From contig JADNRV010000001.1 of assembly GCA_015499995.1 (NCBI GenBank), forward strand, positions 310,001 through 374,000: a DNA stretch of 64,000 nucleotides, in the 5' to 3' direction. A model generated the notes under the pieces. That model saw only the letters and a list, made by a program, of their open reading frames with translations, was not told where the DNA came from and did not search any database. Shown in pieces: positions 32,026 to 41,716 of this stretch (positions are counted from its first letter, which is position 1; each line of letters starts with the position of its first letter). Origin of the DNA: Flammula alnicola (Eukaryota; Basidiomycota; Agaricomycetes; Agaricales; Strophariaceae). The position numbers and the translations under genes were made by a program.

Positions 32026-32648
32026 GTTGAGCGGATTGCGCAACGTTGGTGATGGATGAGCGAACGAATAAAGAAGCTCCTATGGACCACCGTTCGACGG
32101 AACCGGATAAGGAGGGTATCGGAGATAGCCGATACTCAATCTAATCAGGGCGCTCGCCTACACGGATGTCAAAGAAGTTGTCGATCCTCTGTCGACTCAT
32201 ACTTACACCTTCGAGTGAGAATGAAGGATTAAAATTATCTCAGTGGCAGGCGATAAGAACAAGACGCTTGGGACACCTTGTAGCCGGCTACTTCTGTGTG
32301 GTTTATTGCGACCGCACCGGTAAACTTTCTTTGTCTTCCCGACCACCACCGCGCGCTTTTCCTCGTCAGAATTTCCTCCGTGACTTTGTAAGCCCACAAA
32401 GCTTCGCCGAATCGCAGCGTATGGACGCGCAGACATTTATAGCCCCCTACAGCGAATGCGATGATAATTGGCATGGTTTTTTGCGATCAATAGCTAAAAC
32501 TGTGCCGTGATTTGCAGAAAAAGGTGAATCATCGTGGAGGCATGACAAAGACCACTGCTAGACAATTTGCCGAATGTGTATATAAGACACCGTTCTCTCT
32601 CTCAGTCACATACATCCCTCCCTACACTCAGTCATCATCTAAATCATT
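32026..32648. promoter_or_regulatory. Shared upstream region of MOB1 and the DJ-1-like gene
   Basis: A 620-bp divergent promoter region with no gene. A TATATAAG box at 32579-32586 lies 63 bp before the DJ-1-like ATG, followed by a CT-rich start region. CCCCT at 32444-32448 is a possible stress-response (STRE-like) element for the stress-type right-hand gene. No TATA box stands out on the MOB1 side. Assignment of the elements is inference from position. Confidence 0.5.
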
Positions 32649-33700
32649 ATGCCTGCTGTCCTCTTCGTGTTCACTTCCGCCAATAAAACTCTGACTGGTG
32701 CGCAGACTGTACGTCGTGATAGACTCTGCCCACGGCGTTAACGGTTCTCATTCGGCTCACGCACGTTTTCTAACGACAGGGTTGGTATCTGCCTGAAGCT
32801 GCACATCCTTACTACATCATCGCCCCGCACGCTACCATCGACTTTGCCTCTCCTAATGGCGCGAACCCACCCATCGACGAGGGTAGCGTTAAGGTAAGGC
32901 CTCTCTTCCCATATCATCCTGCTTACGGAGCGCGTTGAAGCCATCTATCGCAGGCTTTCGCCAAGGACGAGGACTCTGTCAAGTTCTTGAACGACGAAAC
33001 CGTGAAAGCCAAATTCGCCAAAGCCAAAAAGCTCTCGGAAGTCCAAGTCAAGGACTACGACGCCATCTTCTATGTTGGAGGTCACGGCCCTGTTTTGGAT
33101 CTCGCCGCAGATCCTGTCAACGCTAAATTGATCTCAGAGGTGCGCCACTCCATTCATTTGCAAGTTTAAAACATATTGATCGAGATCACGCAGTTCTGGG
33201 GAGCCGGCAAGATCGTGTCGGCTGTATGCCACGGACCTTCGTAAGAGAAGCGTTCATTGATAGGATCAGGCATGAACTAACGGGCTTGTTAATAGTGCTC
33301 TTGTTGGCGCCGTAGACGCCTCTGGGAAATCGATCTTCGCAGGAAGGAACGCTACTGGGTTCTCAAATGCGGAGGAAATTGCAGTAGACAAAGTCAAGGT
33401 CAGCACTCCCTCGCCCCTTCCTTGAGTGAGGGGGAATCAAATATTCACCTTTTTCCGTGACCAGGAAATCCCATTCCTATTAGAAGATAGGATCGTTCAG
33501 CTTGGAGGCAAGTATGACAAGGCGGCCGAGCTATGGGGGGTAAGCACTAGTATCCTGTCAACGCGAGATCTAGCTCTTAAATCTGAGTTGTCATTTAGCC
33601 CAAGGTTGTCGTCGATGGACGGCTCATAACGGGCCAGAACCCAGCCTCTGCTGCACCAATTGGGCACGCCATTCTTAAAGCCATCAGCGTCGCTGCCTGA
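32649..33700 (+). CDS. DJ-1/PfpI-family protein, Hsp31-like (glyoxalase III type)
   Basis: Small cytosolic enzyme of the glutamine-amidotransferase-like fold; Hsp31-type members detoxify methylglyoxal and act as stress chaperones. Eight short exons give MPAVLFVFTSANKTLTG, GWYLPEAAHPYYIIAP, DYDAIFYVGGHGPVLDLA, IVSAVCHGP, ALVGAVDASGKSIFAGR, EIPFLLEDRIVQLGGKYDKA and DGRLITGQNPASA, ending AISVAA. The nucleophile is Cys in AVCHGP, with the family Glu in LPEAAHP (strand one) and His directly after Cys. FLLED and TGQNPASA are hallmarks of the Hsp31-like branch rather than human DJ-1 itself. Length ~235 residues is normal. The TATA-containing promoter fits inducible expression. Confidence 0.92.
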
Positions 33701-33894
33701 AAAGCTAGTAGACCTGATCGTAGAGATATTGATAATGTAGATCGCGAGCTTGATCCTTGCGAATGTAATTCGATTGAAACCTTACTGAGCAGTCGATAAG
33801 ATAACGCAAAAAAATCTAACAGCCATGATATTACACCTTTCAGAAATAAACGAACACACCGCGCCTCGTACAGTCCAAGATTGACGCATTGTGT

Positions 33895-34841
33895 TCAGAT
33901 ATAGACCACAGACATGTGCCAGCCTTTTTTCAGTGTGAAGCCATCCAAAGCTTCTTTGGCAGTTGTCGCTAATTCAGGCGACTCGAATAACACCTGGGCC
34001 ATTTTTACCCTCACGCCAGCGGCATTGAGGGCAGGAGACCACGTTACGTGGGTTTTTTGGAAACCTTTGTATCTATGGCGAGTGTACGTCCATAAGTACT
34101 TGAACCAGAACAACAATGTGGATGACGTACTGTTGGAACAGGACAGAAAGAACATCATCCGTCACTTCTTGAGGCAGATTTGTACATAGTAGCCGCGATG
34201 ATGGCTGTTGAACCTGGGTGGGCATACTGGATGGGGCCACAGCTTTGCAAGAAATATGGTGTGAAGCAGATGTTTGAATAGAATTCTCAAGTAACACGAC
34301 GTACAGGCATCGTTCTTTTGTGCTGTCTCCTCCTCATCGTCAATTTCCATCTCCTCGTCTGAATCTTCAGCCTTTTCCCGCTTTGGCTGTCGTTCGGAGT
34401 CTCCTACGTCTCCGTCTCTCGGTCTCTTGCCGTTCTGCGTCAGTACAGCGCTTGCATTCGCTGCGGTTGGGGGAACAAATTCAGGGTCTTCAGCTCGGAG
34501 GGTAGCATACGATTTCGATTTGGCGTAATCAATGTGCTGTTGGAACGAGTTTGTTCAGCCTTGTTTCGGTGTTAGCGCATCTTCAGAGGACTCACCAGGG
34601 GTTTATCGTAGAAAACCATGCCCTCGCATGCCCGCATGGCTGAAGTCGCGCCTGCGAGGTCTGTAAAGACAAGAAACGCCTGTCCGCGCATTTTCTGGCT
34701 TTTTGAAGCGACAATGTCGATAATCTTGCCATATGTGGTGAAGAGGGAGAAGAGCTGTGATTTTAATTCCTCCTTGTTGACTTTGTCATTTAGATTATTG
34801 ATATACAAGGTTGTGTTGGGCTGATTGGAGGATGAAGACAT
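33895..34841 (-). CDS. U1A/U2B''-type snRNP protein with two RRMs
   Basis: Spliceosomal RNA-binding protein that binds a U1 or U2 snRNA stem-loop. RRM1 near residues 8-85: TLYINNLNDKVNKEELK (RNP2 at the start), then KMRGQAFLVFTD (RNP1) and FYDKPLHIDYAKSKS. A charged linker (PKREKAEDSDEEMEIDDEEE) follows, and RRM2 starts LLCTNLPQEVTDDVLSVLF. RRM2 ends at WHMSVVYI-stop (33895). YINNLNDK and QMRIQYAKSKS-like segments are the family signature. With only sequence I cannot choose between U1A and U2B''; fungi often have one protein of this kind (Msl1/Snf-like). Start ATG 34841; three or four exons. Confidence 0.9.
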
Positions 34842-35219
34842 GATTGTTGGGGAGCAGGTGGCCAGTGTCAGGGTTCTTCATTGGACCAAAGGAGTAGTTC
34901 CCACGAACTCAGTAAAGATTTTTATTCGAACCGCAGATCCTAGCGCAGGTGCGTCGGCAGCGAACTCTCATAGGTTGTGACATTGTATTGTGCCTCGTAA
35001 TTATACTCAGGCTATACCCTTTTCTTTGCTCCCGTCGCGCTCTGCTGGCGTTCATTCCCCTTTCCCTCCTCTCCCTCCGAGTCCTCTACCCCACCAGCAC
35101 GACTCGTATATCCATTAGGATTTTTAATCCAGGTGGTTCGATAAAAGCTAGCATTTTATCGACGACGATATAGTCAGTTCCTCGCGCTTGCAAGGCTTCA
35201 CGGTCGAATTCGGGACAAA

Positions 35220-36584
35220 ATGGACAAAATCCGCGCCTTGTCACCATACCTTACCCCCTTTTACACCCTCGCATATCCAACCAGCACTCCCGAACACCCG
35301 GATTCCTTCCATGATTCCCCATACTACAACGTCGGACGACTGGACTTTTGCATTGTTATTTCATGCATTGCGGCTATGGCCATCTTGCGCGACGCGTTGC
35401 GGTTAGGTTTCTTCGAACCGCTAGCTCGATGGAAGCTGCATCGGGATTTGGCATTGAAACATAAACGGACAGCTGGCAGTGGCAATGGAATCAACGGCAA
35501 GGCCAACGGTGCTGCTAACGGCCATGTAGAGAACACCAATGGTCGTGCTGTCAATGGCAACGGCAACGGCCACGCGAACGGGAAAGTGGCGCCATCCGTA
35601 TCTGCAAAAGAACTGCGCCAGCTGAACCGTAAAGTGCTGAGGTTCGCTGAACAAGGATGGTCGGTCGTCTATTACACGATTCAGTGGTCGTTCGGTCTCG
35701 TATGTCCCTCTTTATCTTCGTCCTCTTTTTTGAACCAGTTTTAACCTCATCTTCCAGTATGTTCACTTCAATCTCCCGACCCGTGTACTAGAGCCAACAG
35801 ATTTATGGCGTGAATACCCTCATATACCTATCGCCGCACCCGTCAAGTTCTATTATCTCACACAAAATGCTTTTTACCTGCATCAAATTCTCATCCTCAA
35901 CGCCGAAGCCAGACGAAAGGATCACGTCCAGATGATGGCCCACCACGTTATCACCGTGATCCTGATGCTAGCCAGCTACTTCAATCACTTTACGCGCGTG
36001 GGCTGCGTCATCATGGTGCTCATGGATTGTTGTGACATCTTCCTGCCTGTGAGTCGTTGACTGAGCTTCCGTGTCTATGGCCCGATTTGACATCTGTGCA
36101 GTTGGCCAAGATGATTCGGTACCTCGATATCAGCCAGTTTCTATGCGATTGTGTTTTTGGAATCTTCATGCTCTCCTGGCTCGTAACACGACACATCCTC
36201 TTCCTCTGCGTTATCTATTCGACGATCTTCGTGGGTCCCATCTACGTTGAATTTAAATGGGACTACGAAGCTGGGTATTATGTTACGCGGACAGCCTATA
36301 CAACATTTTGGGGCATGCTTCTTGCCCTCCAGGTTTGTGCCATGTGCTCATTTTTCCGACTGACTGTATACTAATCGATGCACGTGTGTTTCCCAGGTGA
36401 TTCAAATAATCTGGTTCGGGATGATCTGCAGAGTAGCCTGGAGAGTGATAACGACAGATAATGGCGCGTCTGATGACCGCAGTGACGACGAAGACGAGTG
36501 AGCAGTCGTCTATCCATTTCTAATTTTATCCTTCTCATCACTATGACGAACCCTTGCAGACCATCCGACAAGAAAGACGATTAG
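35220..36584 (+). CDS. LAG1: Ceramide synthase, Lag1/Lac1 type (TLC domain)
   Basis: ER membrane enzyme that joins a fatty acyl-CoA to a sphingoid base. Start MDKIRALSPYLTPFYTLAYP at 35220, a first helix at RLDFCIVISCIAAMAILRDA, then a low-complexity Gly/Asn-rich insertion (NGKANGAANGHVENTNG). The TLC domain follows: RFAEQGWSVVYYTIQW, REYPHIPIAAPVKFYYLTQ, the catalytic double histidine in MMAHHVITVILM, the conserved acidic DCCDIFLP, LAKMIRYLD and helices up to QIIWFGMICRVAWR. The tail is acidic (SDDEDE, KKDD-stop), as in other fungal Lag1 proteins. Five exons; the stop is at 36584. An upstream open stretch (34949-35173) has a possible helix but lies in the leader and was not included. Confidence 0.95.
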
Positions 36585-37825
36585 ATGTCTATTAACATGC
36601 CTATGGACACTCATCCAATTATTCTAAGGGTGACAAATTGGCAAATATTGTTATAGACGCCTGATACCCAATACTTACTTTACGACGCATATAAACGTGA
36701 TTTATCGATGTAATTATCATCGTTATCATTGATTGGGAGCATAACCCATTTTTTGTGGCCCGCATGTTTTCATGTGCATAGCTGGCTCTGATGTATGTAG
36801 TGTCAAGGCTGGGGCTTCGAAACATTATTTTCAGAAGGCTATGTAAAAAAGCTACTGCATATAATCTCGACGCAAAAGCGCTTCTATTGGTCTTCTATTT
36901 TCGAGGAATAACTTAGGCTTCGAAAGGTACCCAGTTCGTGAAACCCTAACCTTTCCATTTCCACCACCTCGTTTGACTTTGTTTATTGTGACCGCCCAGG
37001 CGCCCAAGGTTGACATTGACCGACCATGACCCATCTCAAGAAACACCGTTCCTTGATATGTCGCACTGATCTCCTCAAGATTCGCTAGCATGGCCCTGAT
37101 AAGTACTTTCTCAGCGACCACTGCGAAGGAGGGCACTCAGATGCTCTGTTTACTACGTTTGATGGCAGAACACAGCGAAGACTGCCTCTCGAACTTCTGG
37201 TCCGCGAATTCTGGCTTTTGCTAGCTCTCTCCGACCCCCTTGGGCTTCTTAACTGGGTCTTTCCATGCACGCACGGCGGACAAGGTTATGCTTTATCGCG
37301 TCTCCCTCATTGGGATTTCGTGCGGTTGGTGGCTAGCACAGGCTTTACGGTGGTGCTCGAACTCTAGAGCGCCGTTTCAGGAAGCCTGGATTGAACTATG
37401 CTATAGGGCAGCGGCCAGCGCGATAGTCCCATGAATTTGAGGATGGCTTCGCTCTGGATTTGTTGCTAATCACTTTGGCCTTCCTTCTCCGACACCATCC
37501 GATAGGCGCGAAATGCTAAGCATGATGCATCACCATTAAGCTGACACATATCTTGTGTAGCAGGGTCCTCTTTCGCTAGGCCTGGGTCTTGACAAAAACA
37601 CCAAGAAACTATTCTGCTTATGCATGGTATACCAATGTCTCGACTTTGTCCTGGTATTTGTACAAGAAAGACACCGATAGCTATTTACTTTCGGCTGTGC
37701 ACGATAAATAGGAAATTTTCAACAAAGCGGGAAAATAGGGACGGCGACGGGAAAATGAGCGAAGACGCGCAAGCAGGTACGGTAGCACAACCCTACGAGA
37801 AATTTAGTACTAAGCAGGATTTAAG
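36585..37825. other. Gene-poor stretch of 1.2 kb
   Basis: No supportable gene. A plus-strand frame through 37130-37430 without a start reads RRLPLELLVREFWLLLALSD and the minus strand has a 94-codon frame (37136-36852). Neither resembles a family I know, and both could be chance or a gene remnant. The region separates the 3' ends of the ceramide synthase gene and a minus-strand secreted protein gene. Confidence 0.35.
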
Positions 37826-38787
37826 TTAGATGATATCCCCAAATTTCAACAAGTTGGCATAAGTATCCTCGTCGACACGTGCTGAATCGATATCCAACAG
37901 AAAGGTTTCCTTCACTGAATCCTCCATACCCGTCCGGAAAGTCAGGTTCATGGGATCGAGGTATTCCACGTCCCGAACAGCGTCATACATGCCCTCCAGC
38001 TGTACAACGTGACCCGATCCATCTGGCAGTATCACACAACGCTGGCAGCGTAATGTGAAGGATGTAGTAATAGGACCTATCTGAGACTGGTTAAAAAATG
38101 TCATCTGAGGATCTAACCCTTTGCCAAGAGCAGGGATGAGAGAATCATTCCCGCTAAAAAAGTCTTTCGTCAGCCTTGTTTTCACCAACGGAATTGGCCT
38201 GCAGGCGACGCACTTATTCATGCTTAACTGCGTCCTTGCAGCCGTCATTGGGAATACCCCGTCCGGGGATGCTGCGAGTGGGCAGTTGTCTAGCGAGAGG
38301 CTGCAAATTACGAACATGAGCAGCGTCACCGGCCTGCATTAATTAATTATTCAGTGAGCTGTGCAATGAAGCCGAACTATCTGAGCACCGACCTTAGCTC
38401 TGTGTCATTAACTGGCTGGCTATTGGAAAACCCTGGCTGTCCAACTGCGATAAATCCATAGTCAACAGGGGTCGTGACATTCAAAATAAATTCTTGAGGA
38501 AAGTGGTGCGACGCCCTGGGCGGTAATATGAAGCCAATGTAACCATCTCCATCCTAAACGATGTGTCGACATTGTTAACAGAAGATCAATGGAAGTGATA
38601 TGAACGAGTTATACCCCCATCGTGTAAGCCTGGAAGCACATCCCGCTACTCTGGCAACTGCGGGTCGTGATTGCCATTCCTTCAGAAGAAAATATTAGAC
38701 CAGCAATCACGGCCTCTGTCAATCCTCACCTAAAGCAAAACTGGCGCCAAGACATATTTGTAGCATAAGATCATTGAACAGCGACAT
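37826..38787 (-). CDS. Secreted protein with probable CDH-type cytochrome/DOMON domain
   Basis: Exon 1 begins MSLFNDLMLQICLGASFAL at 38787; together with exon 2 (GLIFSSEGMAITTRS) it forms a hydrophobic N-terminus compatible with secretion. The rest resembles the haem-binding cytochrome domain of cellobiose dehydrogenase: SCQSSGMCFQAYT, GDGYIGFILPP, FILNVTTPVDYGFIAVGQPG, and later SFTLRCQRCVILPDGSG, which matches the family's Cys-pair motif. The LLMFVICSLSLDN exon may be strand or membrane. Candidate axial ligands (Met, His) cannot be assigned by eye. Such stand-alone domains pass electrons to or from lytic polysaccharide monooxygenases in wood and litter fungi. No flavin domain follows; the stop is at 37826. 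Recognition is by pattern only. Confidence 0.55.
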
Positions 38788-39397
38788 TGCTTTGAATTGA
38801 GACTTGGTAACTCCCTTCTTATATTCTCTACTTCGAGTCCTTAAAGATAAACTCTCCAGTGAAGACTATTTACAAAAATGCATTCCGTGTAACCGTCTGA
38901 TATGCGATGTCACTAGTAAACCCAGCCAAGATACTGGACAATTTAGAGTTCAACTTTGTCTTGAGAGTCATGGAGAAATAAGGAACTCCACTTCATCGAT
39001 GCATGAGAATGATCAAAACGAAGACATCTTCCTGATACCTGGAAACTAGTTTGTTTCGAGTATTTTTATAGTCTGTCCATTTTCATTGTCTTTATCGCAG
39101 CCCTACTCTCACCCTCCAGACTCCAGAAATATTGGTGGCAACTTCGGTGCTTATATTCATGTTCTTGCAATGTGGCATCAATATCAGACCCCCTGAATGG
39201 AGGGTATTGATAAACTCCACAGACAACATCTGTTGTTACGAGTCTCAAGAACAGGAAGTTGACCGCACGTCGGAGGTTCGGAGCCGCGGCATTGGATCCG
39301 GGTTGGTCCCGATCGGAGTGTAAATTTGGGGCATTTCGGCAGATTAAGCGCCCATTCCTACTGACTAAAGAGTAAAGTCGTAATCTTGAATTTGGCA
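38788..39397. other. Upstream region of the secreted protein gene
   Basis: About 600 bases with no convincing gene. Frames of 80-145 codons occur on both strands (for example minus 39500-39066) but carry no recognisable domain. On the minus strand a TATAAAA sequence near 39065 lies 280 bp before the secreted-protein ATG, too far to claim as its TATA box. Confidence 0.3.
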
Positions 39398-39902
39398 ATG
39401 TCTCTGAAATCTTGTAAAGTAACATCGTGTCCAATGATCCTTGTCGACCTTTCCGATGTTTGGCTTTTATTAGCCAAAGGCAAGTTTGTGCGATTCCCAC
39501 CGTCAGCTATGGTTGATTTACCTGGAAGTCTTTGTAGGAAGCTCATCCTAGAGACTTGGTGTGAATGGGGTATCCTCAAGGCATCCTTCATGGGCATGAC
39601 GGTCAAGATATTTATATCTATGACCTTCCTTCTAGTTTCAGTCATACTATGTCTCCGAAATCTTTTAAAGTGACATCATACTCAATGATCCTTGACGATC
39701 TTTCTGATGTTTGGTTTTTTAGCCAAAGGTAAGATTGTGCGATTCCCACCATCAGCTATGGCTGATTTACCTGGAACTTGAAGTCTTTGTAGGAAGCTCA
39801 TTCTAGAGTCTTGATGTGAAGTACCCTCAAGGCATCCGCCATGGGCATCACGGTCAAGATATTTATATATATATGACCTTCCTTCTGATTCTCAGTCATA
39901 CT
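39398..39902. repeat. Tandem duplication of a ~250-bp unit
   Basis: Two adjacent copies, about 39398-39648 and 39649-39902, share runs such as AATGATCCTTG, TGCGATTCCCACC, GATTTACCTGGAA and GGTCAAGATATTTATAT, ending TTTCAGTCATACT or similar. They differ by scattered substitutions and small indels, so the duplication is not recent. No terminal inverted repeats and no gene were found; a 95-codon frame in copy one is broken in copy two, arguing against coding. Confidence 0.8.
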
Positions 39903-40159
39903 ACACTCCATGTTCCCTGTATCCTGTGAACTTGAAAAGAAGAAAGTAATCTGATGAAGCATAAAATTCTCTCCGAAGCGTCTTGTCGTAGAAAAGATCA
40001 CTTATGCCGCAGCGCATGCCGTACTAGTTTGAGGGAATATCCGTACAGAAACGGAAACTTGCCATCGGCGGATTGCAGCCATGCTCTATTAATAGAACCT
40101 ACCATAACACTGTACCCAACTTGAATTTAGACGTTTAATTTCTGAAATGAGTCGCCGTG

Positions 40160-40167
40160 TATAAAAG
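40160..40167 (+). promoter_or_regulatory. TATA box of the 7-TM gene
   Basis: TATAAAAG lies 43 bp before the ATG at 40203, a tight spacing that implies a very short leader. No other core element was recognised. The 257 bp before it, back to the tandem duplication, hold no gene. Confidence 0.55.
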
Positions 40168-40202
40168 TGGCGCTTTAATTTTCACCATTAAATGTGCGAC
40201 CA

Positions 40203-41411
40203 ATGTCCTCGACGTCTACCCAGGGAACCTTTCGAAGGGATGCATTCAACCTTGTCGCGGTAGAGATCCTATTCTTAGGTAAATCTATTGCTCCAGTAAA
40301 TGCCTCCCTGGCCCTGACTCGGAAATCTAGGGCTGTATAGCGGCATCTTTTTCTTTGCGCTCTACTCGACCTGTAAGGCTTATTTCTTCTTTTTGGCTCG
40401 AGGGCTCGAGAGCTCACGCTCGATGTTCAGGGTACGGAAAGTTGCGGAGCTCTCTACGCCAAAAGATATGGAAGACGACGATCATCACTGCCACCTTTAC
40501 CTTCTCCAGTATTCACTGTGGTGTAACTTGGTGGTTTGCTGCGAATCAGTTTGACGTGTCAGGAGGCACTCCGAATTTTATGACGTCTTTCGTTGAAGAA
40601 CAACCGGTTTGGTTTGTAGCTCTTGGAAGTTTTGCATTTATGTGTAACATTTTAATCGCAGACTCGGTGGCGGTGAGGACTTTAATTGCCACGAGCACAT
40701 CTGAACGTCTTGATTAACCAAATCTTGAACAGGCATGGAGGTGTTGGATACTCTCTGATAAACGCTGGATTTGGGTGGCCTTTCCAATTCTATGTATCAT
40801 ATCTTCCCTTGGTACGAGAAATTCTGTGAGACTCCATTAATGGCCCTAATATAGCTTGCAGCAACGGCAATCGCCGCGCTTACCTTTCATACAACCATCC
40901 AGTTGCATCCACCTCCGGGAGCAGAACTGCTTCCAAAAGAGGATACCTTCAAAACTCTTTTCGTGGTCTACATTTCGTTATCCTTGGCTGCGACTCTATA
41001 TTCAACCAGTGTCATTGTGGGGCGTATGGCAATAACCTACCGCGCGGTGTCTGGCGTCCACTCGTCCATCAATTTTCCTCATGTTGTTCATGCAATTACA
41101 GAATCCGCTTTGATATACGCCACAATGCATATCATAACTCTGGCATTACTGGAACAAGCATCTATACCTTTTACTTATGCGCAGAATATCATGGCCCAGC
41201 TCACGGTATGCAAATCTTGCATGATATCTTCATCGACGAGACTTGAATTTTTATTCCACAGGGCATTGCACCAACGCTACTTATCATACGTACTTCTACG
41301 GGATATACTCAGCCTCCTCCTACCACGGGTGAGGTGAAAACTGCCTCTATTAGATTTCAAGTGTCAGATAGCTCAACCTCTGAGGCGGCTTCCGACTCAG
41401 AGCAGGTCTGA
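40203..41411 (+). CDS. Seven-helix membrane protein of an agaricomycete orphan family
   Basis: Function unknown. Exon 1 is MSSTSTQGTFRRDAFNLVAV, spliced to GLYSGIFFFALYST (helix one). Further helices: KIWKTTIITATFTFSSIHCG, WFVALGSFAFMCNILIADSV, RCWILSDKRWIWVAFPIL, LFVVYISLSLAATLYSTSV, HVVHAITESALIYATMHII, then GIAPTLLII. The WRCW...RW after the third or fourth helix and an 'A-ES-ALIY' pattern in a late helix are what I recall from the large mushroom-specific 7-TM family. The extracellular first loop has a Pro/Asn-rich segment; the C-terminal tail is Ser-rich (VSDSSTSEAASDSEQV). At least seven introns; the second exon boundary near 40370-40420 is uncertain. Receptor-like topology is only suggestive. 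Confidence 0.7.
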
Positions 41412-41716
41412 TTCCTACGTCACCTTACTAGCTTCTGACATCTGTCCCACTGAGCGGGTGGGGAAGATAACAGAAATGTCTCAATTTCCCTTCACTTATG
41501 TTCCAATTTTCTATCTATACCGTCTACGTACGAGTTGCCACAGATATATCTCTTTTCTTCTCACTGGGAGTTCATCCCGCTTATACAGAGATGGTTTACT
41601 GTAAGTCTTTATCAATATCGTCCTACTTATTTATCAAGAGTCAACCATGTAACTACTTAGCTGGGTCATCGGGAATCGGTCATCCAGTAAATTTCCAGGA
41701 AATCCACCCTTTCTTC

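Noticed and set aside
34949..35173. Upstream frame considered as the N-terminus of the ceramide synthase
   Set aside because: Not in a splice-compatible continuation I could support; MDKIRALSPYL at 35220 gives a family-like start.
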